Origin: Massilia phosphatilytica
Lineage (GTDB): Bacteria; Pseudomonadota; Gammaproteobacteria; Burkholderiales; Burkholderiaceae_D
Direction of reading: 5' to 3'
Assembly: GCF_002968015.1 (NCBI RefSeq)
Contig: NZ_PUIP01000015.1
Location: 124,001 to 188,000 of the forward strand
Length of the DNA: 64,000 bases
The notes beneath the pieces were generated by a model. It saw nothing but the letters and a program-made list of their open reading frames with translations. It made no database searches and was not told the DNA's origin. Position 1 is the first letter of the stretch. Each line of letters opens with the position of its first letter. Positions 16,487 through 24,139 of this stretch are shown here, piece after piece. The position numbers were made by a program, and so were the translations under genes.

Positions 16487-17479
16487 ATGCTGCTCATCCA
16501 ATACAAATCGGCCACCGGCGACCGCCGCGTCGGCATCCTGAACGGTGACACCGTCACCGCCATCACCGGCTATGCCACCACCCTGGAACTGGCCAAGGCC
16601 GCCATCGCGCAGGGCAAGAGCCTGGCCAGCCTGGCCGACGCCGCCGCGACGGGCGACAAGGACTCCTACGAAGCGATCGCGCAGGCAGGCCGCGTGCTGG
16701 CCCCGATCGACCACCCGGACGCCGCCCACACCTACGTCACCGGCACGGGCCTGACGCACCTGGGCAGCGCCGACGCGCGCGACGCCATGCACAAGAAGAT
16801 CGGCGGCGACGTCGAGTCGCTGTCCGACTCCATGAAGATGTTCCGCATGGGCGTCGAAGGCGGCAAGCCGGAAGCGGGCAAGGCCGGCGTGCAGCCCGAA
16901 TGGTTTTACAAAGGCGACGGCTCGATCGTGCGCGCGAGCGGCGAGGACATGGAAATGCCGGACTTCTCGCTGGACGGCGGCGAAGAACCGGAGATCGCCG
17001 GCCTGTACGTGATCGGCGACGATGGCCAGCCGTACCGCGTCGGTTACGCGATCGGCAACGAGTTCTCGGACCACGTGACGGAACGCCAGAACTACCTGTA
17101 CCTCGCGCACTCGAAGCTGCGCAACTGCGGCGTCGGCCCGGCGCTGCTGGTCGGCGAACTGCCGGCCCACGTCGAAGGCGTGTCGCGCATCCGCGCCGCC
17201 GACGGCTCGGTGCGCTGGGAAAAAGCGTTCGTGTCCGGTGAGCAGAACATGTCGCACACGATCGGCAACCTGGAATACCATCACTTTAAGTACGGCCTGT
17301 TCAACCGCCCGGGCGACGTGCACATCCACTTCTTCGGCACCGCGACCCTGAGCTTCGCCGACAACGTCAGCGTGCAGGCCGGCGAGACGTTCGAAGTCGA
17401 GTCGCCGCAATTCGGCCCCGCGCTGCGCAACAAGCTCGCCGTACAGACCACCCAATTTGCGAAAGTAAAGACCTTATGA
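16487..17479 (+). CDS. FAH-superfamily AraD1/GguC-like protein, probable L-2-keto-3-deoxyarabonate dehydratase
   Basis: A 330-aa cytoplasmic protein of the fumarylacetoacetate hydrolase superfamily, AraD1/GguC group, related to Caulobacter XylX. The C-terminal half carries superfamily metal-site signatures: Glu residues in EEPEIAGLY and the GNEFSDHVTE segment. Pathway knowledge: after arabonate dehydratase, 2-keto-3-deoxyarabonate must lose water to give alpha-ketoglutaric semialdehyde. No DHDPS/NAL-type enzyme is present in the locus, and this gene lies exactly between the dehydratase and the semialdehyde dehydrogenase, overlapping the latter by ATGA. Dehydratase function is therefore the best inference; aldolase or hydrolase activity cannot be excluded. 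Confidence 0.8.
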   Translation: MLLIQYKSATGDRRVGILNGDTVTAITGYATTLELAKAAIAQGKSLASLADAAATGDKDSYEAIAQAGRVLAPIDHPDAAHTYVTGTGLTHLGSADARDAMHKKIGGDVESLSDSMKMFRMGVEGGKPEAGKAGVQPEWFYKGDGSIVRASGEDMEMPDFSLDGGEEPEIAGLYVIGDDGQPYRVGYAIGNEFSDHVTERQNYLYLAHSKLRNCGVGPALLVGELPAHVEGVSRIRAADGSVRWEKAFVSGEQNMSHTIGNLEYHHFKYGLFNRPGDVHIHFFGTATLSFADNVSVQAGETFEVESPQFGPALRNKLAVQTTQFAKVKTL

Positions 17480-19056
17480 CCATTGCACAAATCACCGGCG
17501 AAGCCCTCATCGGCGGTGTCGCCCAGCGCGGCGCCGGCGGCTCGTTCAAGGCCTGGAACCCGGGCGCGCGCACGCACATCGAACCCTCGTTCAACATGGT
17601 CGACATCGGCCAGATCGACCAGGCCTGCAGCCTGGCCGGCAAGGCGTTCGACATCTTCCGCAACACGACCGACGAAGAGCGCGCCGCGTTCCTCGACACG
17701 GTCGCCGAGCAGATCATGGCCCTGGGCGATGCACTGGTCGAGCGCGCGATGGCGGAAACCGGCCTGCCGCGCGGCCGCATCGAAGGCGAGCGCGGTCGCA
17801 CCTGCAACCAGCTGAAACTGTTCGGCAGCCTGCTGCGCGAAGGTTCGTGGCAGGATCCGCGCATCGACCCGGCCCTGCCGCAGCGCACGCCGCCGCGTCC
17901 TGACCTGCGCAGCCGCCTGATCGGCGTCGGCCCCGTCGCCGTGTTCGCCGCGTCGAACTTCCCGCTCGCGTTCTCCGTCGCCGGCGGCGACACGGCATCG
18001 GCCTTCGCGGCCGGCTGCCCGGTCGTGCTGAAGGCCCACTCGGCCCACCCGGGCACGTCGGAACTGGTGGCGCGTGCCATCGTGAACGCCGTCGAACTGT
18101 GCGGCCTGCCGGCCGGCACGTTCGCGCTGCTGACCGGCACGGGCAACGGCATCGGCCAGGCGCTCGTCGCCCATCCGGCCATCCAGGCCGTCGGCTTCAC
18201 CGGTTCGCGTTCGGGCGGCACCGCCCTGATGGCCGTCGCCGCGGGCCGCCAGCAGCCGATCCCGGTCTACGCCGAAATGAGCAGCATTAACCCGGTGTTC
18301 CTGCTGCCGCAGGCGCTGGAGCAGCACGCCGAGCGCATCGGCCGCGAATTCGCCGCGTCGCTGATCCTGGGTGTCGGCCAGTTCTGCACCAACCCCGGCC
18401 TCGTGCTGGCGATCGACGGTCCCGGCCTGTCGACGTTCTGCGCCGCCGCGACTGCGGCACTGAACGACACGCAGCCGGCCACGATGCTGTCGGCCGGTAT
18501 CGCTTCCAGCTTCCGCCGCGGCGTCGCCGCGCTGGGCAGCAACGAAGCGGTGACCACGCTGCTGCGCCTGGATCACGAAGACAACCAGGGCCACGCCGCG
18601 CTGTTCCGCGTGGAAGCCGACGCCTTCCTGGCCCGCAAGGAGCTGCATGAAGAAGTGTTCGGCCCGGCCTCGCTGCTGGTGGTCTGCAAGGATGTCGAGC
18701 AGATGCGCGCCATCGTCGAGCACCTGGAAGGCCAGCTGACGGCCGCGATCCACCTGGAAGAAGGCGACATCGCAGCGGCGCAGGTCCTGCTGCCGACGCT
18801 GGAGCGCAAGGTCGGCCGCATCCTGGCCAACGGCTTCGGCACCGGCGTGGAAGTGGCGCACGCCATGGTGCACGGCGGTCCGTTCCCGGCCACGGCCGAC
18901 GGCCGCAGCACCTCGGTGGGCACGGGCGCGATCTTCCGCTTCCTGCGCCCCGTGGCGTACCAGAACCTGCCGCAGGCACTGCTGCCGGCGGTGCTGCGCG
19001 ACGAGAACCCGCGCGGCATCTGGCGCCGCCGCGACGGCGCGCTGGGCAAGGAATAA
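17476..19056 (+). CDS. Alpha-ketoglutaric semialdehyde dehydrogenase (ALDH superfamily)
   Basis: Oxidises 2,5-dioxopentanoate (alpha-ketoglutaric semialdehyde) to 2-oxoglutarate, the last step of the oxidative arabinose route. The 526-aa protein has the ALDH catalytic set: Asn161 (ASNFPLAF), Glu267 (AEMSSINPV) and Cys304 (GQFCTNPG), plus a GFTGSRSGG cofactor loop (240-248). EMSSINPV and the FCTNPG cysteine context are typical of the KGSADH group found with sugar-acid dehydratases. The start overlaps the FAH stop (ATGA), implying coupled translation. A short GC hairpin follows the stop. Confidence 0.9.
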   Translation: MTIAQITGEALIGGVAQRGAGGSFKAWNPGARTHIEPSFNMVDIGQIDQACSLAGKAFDIFRNTTDEERAAFLDTVAEQIMALGDALVERAMAETGLPRGRIEGERGRTCNQLKLFGSLLREGSWQDPRIDPALPQRTPPRPDLRSRLIGVGPVAVFAASNFPLAFSVAGGDTASAFAAGCPVVLKAHSAHPGTSELVARAIVNAVELCGLPAGTFALLTGTGNGIGQALVAHPAIQAVGFTGSRSGGTALMAVAAGRQQPIPVYAEMSSINPVFLLPQALEQHAERIGREFAASLILGVGQFCTNPGLVLAIDGPGLSTFCAAATAALNDTQPATMLSAGIASSFRRGVAALGSNEAVTTLLRLDHEDNQGHAALFRVEADAFLARKELHEEVFGPASLLVVCKDVEQMRAIVEHLEGQLTAAIHLEEGDIAAAQVLLPTLERKVGRILANGFGTGVEVAHAMVHGGPFPATADGRSTSVGTGAIFRFLRPVAYQNLPQALLPAVLRDENPRGIWRRRDGALGKE

Positions 19057-19079
19057 GCACGAAACATGGCAATGCGGCG

Positions 19080-19100
19080 GCGCCGGGTTTTCCCGGCGCT
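19080..19100 (+). terminator. GC-rich hairpin after semialdehyde dehydrogenase
   Basis: GCGCCGGG (19080-19087), a TTTT loop and CCCGGCGC (19092-19099) form a perfect 8-bp stem, followed by TTCCTACAAT. The trailing T tract is weak, so it may be an inefficient terminator or an mRNA-stabilising stem in the 71-nt gap before the SDR gene. Confidence 0.5.
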
Positions 19101-19127
19101 TCCTACAATAAGATTTAGGAGACGACG

Positions 19128-19895
19128 ATGGGACCTTTAGCCAAGTACGGTAGCCTCGAAGGCAAACGGGTATTCGTGACGGGCGGCGGCAGCGGGATCG
19201 GTGAAGCGATCGTCGCCGCGCTGGTGGAGCAGGGCGCGCTGGTCGGCTTTGTCGACATCATGCGCGATGCCAGCGAGGCGCTGGTGGCGCGTCTGGCGGC
19301 TGCCGGCCACAAGGCGCCGATCTACCGCTACTGCGACATCACCGACATTCCGAGCCTGCAGGCCGTGATGGCCGAGATGGCTGCCAAGCTGGGCGACTTC
19401 GACGTCGTCGTCAACAACGCCGCCAACGACCAGCGCCACCAGATCGGCGAGGTGTCGGTCGAATACTGGGACGAGCGCATCAACATCAACCAGCGCCCGA
19501 TGTTCTTCACGGTACAGGCCGCGCTGGAAGGCATGAAGCGCCGCGGCGGCGGTTCCGTCATCAACTTCAGTTCGATGTCGTGGCACGCCAAGAACCCGAA
19601 CTACCCGATCTACGCGACGACGAAAGCCTCCGTGATCGGCCTGACGCGCTGCCTCGCGCGCGACCTCGGCAAGTTCAACATCCGCGTCAACACCCTGACG
19701 CCGGGCTGGGTGATGACCCAGCGCCAGATCGACCTGTGGCTGGACGAGGCGGGCGAGGCCGAGATCGCGCGCTCGCAATGCCTGCCGGGCAAGCTGATGC
19801 CCGAGGATATCGCCGCGATGGTGCTGTTCCTGTCCGCCGATGACAGCAAGATGTGTACGGGCCAGGAATTCATCGTCGACGCCGGCTGGGTGTGA
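19128..19895 (+). CDS. SDR sugar 1-dehydrogenase, probable L-arabinose 1-dehydrogenase (XylB-like)
   Basis: A 255-aa short-chain dehydrogenase expected to oxidise L-arabinose (or D-xylose) to the lactone with NAD(P)+, the first step of the pathway. The nucleotide motif TGGGSGIG is at 18-25, NNAAN at about 96-100, the catalytic Ser at about 148-149, and Tyr162/Lys166 form the YxxxK pair. Remembered similarity to Caulobacter D-xylose dehydrogenase is strong along its length, including NDQRH, YWDERIN and the C-terminal VDAGW. Arabinan context makes L-arabinose the likelier substrate. The start has a TTAGGAG site 6-7 nt upstream. Confidence 0.85.
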   Translation: MGPLAKYGSLEGKRVFVTGGGSGIGEAIVAALVEQGALVGFVDIMRDASEALVARLAAAGHKAPIYRYCDITDIPSLQAVMAEMAAKLGDFDVVVNNAANDQRHQIGEVSVEYWDERININQRPMFFTVQAALEGMKRRGGGSVINFSSMSWHAKNPNYPIYATTKASVIGLTRCLARDLGKFNIRVNTLTPGWVMTQRQIDLWLDEAGEAEIARSQCLPGKLMPEDIAAMVLFLSADDSKMCTGQEFIVDAGWV

Positions 19896-19929
19896 CCAGG
19901 ACGCCCGTCCTTTTCTTCCGCATCTAAAA

Positions 19930-19959
19930 CCGTCAATCCCGTGCCTGCGGGATTGACGG
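19930..19959 (+). terminator. 12-bp hairpin before GH51
   Basis: CCGTCAATCCCG (19930-19941) and CGGGATTGACGG (19948-19959) pair perfectly around a 6-nt loop. No T run follows, so it may be a processing or stabilising stem, or a Rho-independent terminator remnant, between the SDR gene and the secreted-enzyme genes. Confidence 0.45.
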
Positions 19960-20002
19960 ATTCTGCACTTCACAACAATACAACCACCCTAATGGAGACC
20001 AT

Positions 20003-21556
20003 ATGAAGGCATTCCAACCCACCATTCTCGCCCTCGGCCTTGCCGCCGCGTTCTGCGCCGGCGCCGCGTTCGCCCAGGTGAACGTCACTGTCGACGCGTC
20101 CAAGCCGGGCGCCGTGATCGACAAGGACGTCTACGGCCAGTTCGCCGAACACCTCGGCACCGGCGTCTACGGCGGCCTGTGGGTCGGTCCGGATTCGAAG
20201 ATCCCGAACACCAAAGGGTGGCGCAACGACGTCGTCGGCGCGCTGAAGGACATGCACGTACCGCTGGTCCGCTGGCCGGGCGGCTGCTTCGCCGACGAAT
20301 ACCACTGGCGCGAAGGCATCGGCCCGCGCAGCAAGCGTCCGGTGAAGGTCAACACGAACTGGGGTGGCGTGCCGGAAAACAATGCGGTGGGCACGCATGA
20401 ATTCTTCGACCTCGTCGAGATGCTGGGCGCGGACGCCTACGTCAACGGCAACCTCGGTACGGGTACCCCGCAGGAAGCGGCCGAGTGGATCGAATACATG
20501 ACGTCGGAAGGCAAGTCGACGCTGGCCGAGCAGCGCGCGAAGAACGGCCACCCGGCGCCGTTCAAGGTCGCCTATTTCGCCATCGGCAACGAGTCGTGGG
20601 GCTGCGGCGGCAATATGCGTCCGGAGTACTACGCGGACCTGTACCGCCAGTGGAACACGTTCCTGAAGGCGCCGCAGCACCTGCGTCCGAAGATGATCGC
20701 CAGCGGCGGTACCGGCGACGACACGGCATGGACCGACGTGCTCTCGCGCGACCTGAAGGGCCGCACGGACGGCATCAGCTTCCACTTCTACACGCTGCCG
20801 ACCGGGAACTGGGACAAGAAGGGCGCCGCCACCGGCTTCCCGGAATCGGAATGGTTCTCGACGATGTCGCAGACGCTGCGCATGGAAGATTTCATCCGCA
20901 AGAACGTCGCGGTCCTCGACAAGAACGACCCGGAGAAGAAGATCGGCTTCGACGTGGACGAGTGGGGCACCTGGTACGACGTGGAGAAGGGCACGAACCC
21001 GGGCTTCCTGTTCCAGCGTAACACGATCCGCGACGCCGTCGTGGCCGCGCTCAACTTCAACATCTTCCATGCCCACGCCGACCGCGTGCGCATGACGAAC
21101 ATCGCGCAGATGGTCAACGTGCTGCAGGCGATGATCATCACCGACAACGAGAAGATGCTGCTGACGCCGACCTACCACGCCTTCAAGATGTACGTGCCGT
21201 TCCAGGGCGCGACGTCGCTGCCGGTGGCGCTGTCGAACAACACGACCTACGGCTCGAACGGCCAGGGCGTGCCGGGCATCAGCGCGTCGGCCGCGAAGGC
21301 GAAGGACGGCAAGACGTACGTCGCCCTCGTCAACACCAACCCGCATGACGCCACCGACGTCGTCCTGAACGTCGCCGGCCAGAACGTCGGCGCCGTGCGC
21401 GGCCAGCTGCTGACCGCGGACGCGATGGATGCCCACAACACCTTCGAGCGCAAGGACGCCGTCAAGCCGGTGCCGTTCAGCGCCAACGCCAGCGGCGGCA
21501 AGCTGACGATCAAGGTGCCGGCCAAGTCGGTGCTGGTCGTCGCCGTCGAGGGCTGA
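20003..21556 (+). CDS. Secreted GH51 alpha-L-arabinofuranosidase
   Basis: Removes terminal alpha-L-arabinofuranosyl groups from arabinan or arabinoxylan side chains. The 517-aa protein has a signal peptide (residues 1-24, cleavage after AAFA), then a (beta/alpha)8 barrel with Glu197 in AIGNESWGCGG (acid/base) and Glu320 in DVDEWGTWY (nucleophile), and a C-terminal beta domain from about residue 400. VRWPGGCFADEYHWREGIGP is a family hallmark. Most GH51 enzymes are intracellular, so export to the periplasm or outside is a notable feature shared with other Gram-negative arabinan loci. The lipoprotein GH43 gene starts only 3 nt downstream. Confidence 0.93.
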   Translation: MKAFQPTILALGLAAAFCAGAAFAQVNVTVDASKPGAVIDKDVYGQFAEHLGTGVYGGLWVGPDSKIPNTKGWRNDVVGALKDMHVPLVRWPGGCFADEYHWREGIGPRSKRPVKVNTNWGGVPENNAVGTHEFFDLVEMLGADAYVNGNLGTGTPQEAAEWIEYMTSEGKSTLAEQRAKNGHPAPFKVAYFAIGNESWGCGGNMRPEYYADLYRQWNTFLKAPQHLRPKMIASGGTGDDTAWTDVLSRDLKGRTDGISFHFYTLPTGNWDKKGAATGFPESEWFSTMSQTLRMEDFIRKNVAVLDKNDPEKKIGFDVDEWGTWYDVEKGTNPGFLFQRNTIRDAVVAALNFNIFHAHADRVRMTNIAQMVNVLQAMIITDNEKMLLTPTYHAFKMYVPFQGATSLPVALSNNTTYGSNGQGVPGISASAAKAKDGKTYVALVNTNPHDATDVVLNVAGQNVGAVRGQLLTADAMDAHNTFERKDAVKPVPFSANASGGKLTIKVPAKSVLVVAVEG

Positions 21557-21559
21557 TCG

Positions 21560-23095
21560 ATGGCGCACGCTCTCCAAGCGCGTGCGCTCGCGGCAGCCGT
21601 TGCATTCGCCCTCGCCGGCTGCGGCGGGGGCGGCGGCGGCGGCAGCGCGGCGGTGACGCCGCCGGTCGCCGCGACGCCTTCGACGCCTGCCCCGACCACC
21701 ACGCCGGACACGCCCGCTCAGGCGGCGATCACATTCGCCAACGTGTCCGTGCACGACCCGGCCGTCATCAAGGTCGGCGACACCTGGTACGCGTTCGGCT
21801 CGCACCTCGCGGCCGCGAAGACGACGGACCTGATGAACTGGACCAAGCTCGCCGATGGCGTCAACGACGCCAATCCGCTGTTCACGAAAGTGACGACGGC
21901 GCTGGCCGAGACCTTCGCATGGGCCCAGGTCACGGACCTGTGGGCACCGGACGTCATCCAGCTCGACGACGGCAAGTTCTACATGTACTACGACGCCTGC
22001 AAGGGCGATTCGCCGCGCTCCGCGCTGGGCGTGGCCGTCGCCGACAAGGTCGATGGCCCGTACGTCAACAAGCAGGTGTTCCTGAAGTCCGGCATGTGGG
22101 GCGAAACCAGTCCCGACGGCACCGTGTACGACGCGCTGAAGCATCCGAACGTCGTCGATCCGAACGTGTTCCGCGACGCGGCCGGCAAGCTGTGGATGAT
22201 CTACGGCTCGTATTCCGGCGGCATCTTCGTCATGGCGCTGGACCCGGCCACCGGCCTGCCCGTCGCGGGGCAGGGCTACGGCAAGCACCTCATGGGCGGC
22301 AACCACGCGCGCATCGAAGGCGCCTACGTGATGTACAGCCCGGCGACGAAGTACTACTACCTGTTCACGTCGTTCGGCGGGCTCGATGCCACGGGCGGCT
22401 ACAACATGCGGGTGGCACGGTCGACGAGCCCGGATGGCCCGTACCTGGACGCCTCCGGCAAGGACATGGCCGACGTGAAGTCGGATCCGACGAAACCCCT
22501 GTTCGACGACGCGAGCATCGCGCCGTACGGCCAGAAGCTCGTGGGCAGCCACCAGTTCGCGCTGGCGAGCGGAGAATCGGGTACGCCGGTCGGCTACGTG
22601 TCGCCGGGCCACAATTCGGCCCGCTACGAAGCGGCGACGAACCAGTACTTCCTGATCTTCCATACCCGTTTCCCGGGCCAGGGCGAGTATCACGAAGTGC
22701 GCGTGCACGAGATGTTCATCAACGAGGACGGCTGGCCGGTGGCGGCGCCGCTGCGCTACGTGCCGCTCACGAAGAGCGTGACGACGATATCGCCGACCGT
22801 CACGAGCGCGGACACGGCCGGCGCGTACAAGATGGTCAACCACGGCAAGGACATCTCGGCCACGGTGAAGCCGTCGGTCGCGATCCGTCTCGAGAGCGCC
22901 GGCACGGTGACCGGCGGCGCGAGCGGGACCTGGACGCACAAGGGCAACAACAACGTCGCCATCGTGATCGACGGGGTCACCTACAGCGGCGTGCTGTCGC
23001 GCCAGTGGAACCCGAATGCGAATGCCTTCGCGGTGACGTTCACGGCGCAGTCGAAGACCGGCGTATCGCTGTGGGGCATCCGCACCGGCTCGTAA
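21560..23095 (+). CDS. GH43 endo-arabinanase-like lipoprotein with C-terminal domain
   Basis: A 511-aa predicted lipoprotein: FALAGC gives lipobox Cys21, followed by a Gly run and a Pro/Thr-rich linker to about residue 54. The GH43 propeller has Asp66 (VHDPAV), Asp200 (VVDPNVF) and Glu253 (RIEGAYV), with LWAPDV near 128. From about residue 390 there is an extra beta-rich domain resembling the GH43_C module of Abn2-type endo-1,5-alpha-L-arabinanases. It is therefore likely anchored in the outer membrane to cut arabinan before or after uptake. Start 3 nt after the GH51 stop; the next GH43 follows after 15 nt. Confidence 0.87.
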   Translation: MAHALQARALAAAVAFALAGCGGGGGGGSAAVTPPVAATPSTPAPTTTPDTPAQAAITFANVSVHDPAVIKVGDTWYAFGSHLAAAKTTDLMNWTKLADGVNDANPLFTKVTTALAETFAWAQVTDLWAPDVIQLDDGKFYMYYDACKGDSPRSALGVAVADKVDGPYVNKQVFLKSGMWGETSPDGTVYDALKHPNVVDPNVFRDAAGKLWMIYGSYSGGIFVMALDPATGLPVAGQGYGKHLMGGNHARIEGAYVMYSPATKYYYLFTSFGGLDATGGYNMRVARSTSPDGPYLDASGKDMADVKSDPTKPLFDDASIAPYGQKLVGSHQFALASGESGTPVGYVSPGHNSARYEAATNQYFLIFHTRFPGQGEYHEVRVHEMFINEDGWPVAAPLRYVPLTKSVTTISPTVTSADTAGAYKMVNHGKDISATVKPSVAIRLESAGTVTGGASGTWTHKGNNNVAIVIDGVTYSGVLSRQWNPNANAFAVTFTAQSKTGVSLWGIRTGS

Positions 23096-23110
23096 TCGAA
23101 AGGATGTAGC

Positions 23111-24139
23111 ATGCGTAAAGCGACGAAAATCGCCGCCGCACTGGGTACCGGCGTGATCGCGCTGGCCGCCGCACTCGCGGCCAACGCCGCCCAGGTCGGC
23201 GTGCACGACCCGGTGATGGCGCAGGACGGCAACACGTACTACCTGTACAGCACCGGCCCCGGCATCACGTTCTATTCGTCGCCGGACATGCTGCACTGGA
23301 AGCCGGAAGGCCGCGTGTTCGCGGGCGAGCCGGCGTGGGCGAAGCGTGCCGCGCCCACGTTCAACGACCATATCTGGGCGCCGGACGTCCAGCGCCATAA
23401 CGGCCGCTGGCTGTTGTACTACTCGGTGTCCGGCTTCGGCAAGAACACGTCGGGCATCGGCGTGACGACCAGCGCCACGCTCGACCCGCGTTCGCCGAAC
23501 TACCGCTGGGAAGACCAGGGGATGGTGGTGCAGTCCGTGCCGGGCCGCGACAACTGGAATGCCATCGACCCGAACGTCGTCGAGGACGACAAGGGGCAGG
23601 GCTGGATGAGCTTCGGCTCGTTCTGGGGCGGCATCAAGCTCGTGAAGCTGGACGACAGCTGGACGAAGATCGCCGAGCCGCAGGAATGGCATACGATCGC
23701 GCGCCGCGAGCGTCCCGCGTTCACGCCGGACGAGCAGGCGGCGCCGGCCGAGATCGAAGGGCCGTTCATCTTCAAAAAGAACGGCTACTATTACCTGTTC
23801 GTCTCGTGGGGCTTGTGCTGCCAGGGCCCGAAGAGCACGTACCATGTCGTCGTCGGCCGTGCCAGGGACGTCAAGGGACCGTACCTCGACCGCCAGGGCA
23901 AGGACATGGCGAGCGGCGGCGGTTCGCTCGTCATCAAGGGCGACAAGGACTGGCAGGGGCTGGGCCACAACAGCGCCTACACGTTCGGCGGCAAGGATTA
24001 TCTCGTGCTGCACGCCTACGAGACGGCCGACCACTACAAGCAGAAGCTGAAAGTAATGGACATCCGCTGGGACAAGGATGGCTGGCCGACGGTCGATCCG
24101 AAAGACCTTAACAAGTATGTGAGCGAAGAACTCAAATGA
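23111..24139 (+). CDS. Secreted GH43 endo-1,5-alpha-L-arabinanase (ArbA-type)
   Basis: A 342-aa secreted single-domain GH43 with a signal peptide (1-27, ANAA cleavage). Catalytic residues are Asp33 (VHDPVM), Asp153 (AIDPNV) and Glu216 (EIEGPF); HIWAPDVQ and SFWGGIKL match classic endo-arabinanases such as Cellvibrio ArbA. It is shorter than the preceding lipoprotein homologue and lacks its C-terminal domain, so the two may divide long-chain and short-chain cleavage (inference). The stop overlaps the GH127 start by ATGA. Confidence 0.88.
   Translation: MRKATKIAAALGTGVIALAAALAANAAQVGVHDPVMAQDGNTYYLYSTGPGITFYSSPDMLHWKPEGRVFAGEPAWAKRAAPTFNDHIWAPDVQRHNGRWLLYYSVSGFGKNTSGIGVTTSATLDPRSPNYRWEDQGMVVQSVPGRDNWNAIDPNVVEDDKGQGWMSFGSFWGGIKLVKLDDSWTKIAEPQEWHTIARRERPAFTPDEQAAPAEIEGPFIFKKNGYYYLFVSWGLCCQGPKSTYHVVVGRARDVKGPYLDRQGKDMASGGGSLVIKGDKDWQGLGHNSAYTFGGKDYLVLHAYETADHYKQKLKVMDIRWDKDGWPTVDPKDLNKYVSEELK

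Noticed and set aside
19970..24034. Antisense open frame of about 1350 codons opposite GH51 and the GH43 genes
   Set aside because: It is a GC-rich shadow of four well-supported plus-strand genes, rich in Arg/His/Val/Ala with no domain motifs. Similar long frames opposite 7123-10239 and 10046-13528 were rejected for the same reason.
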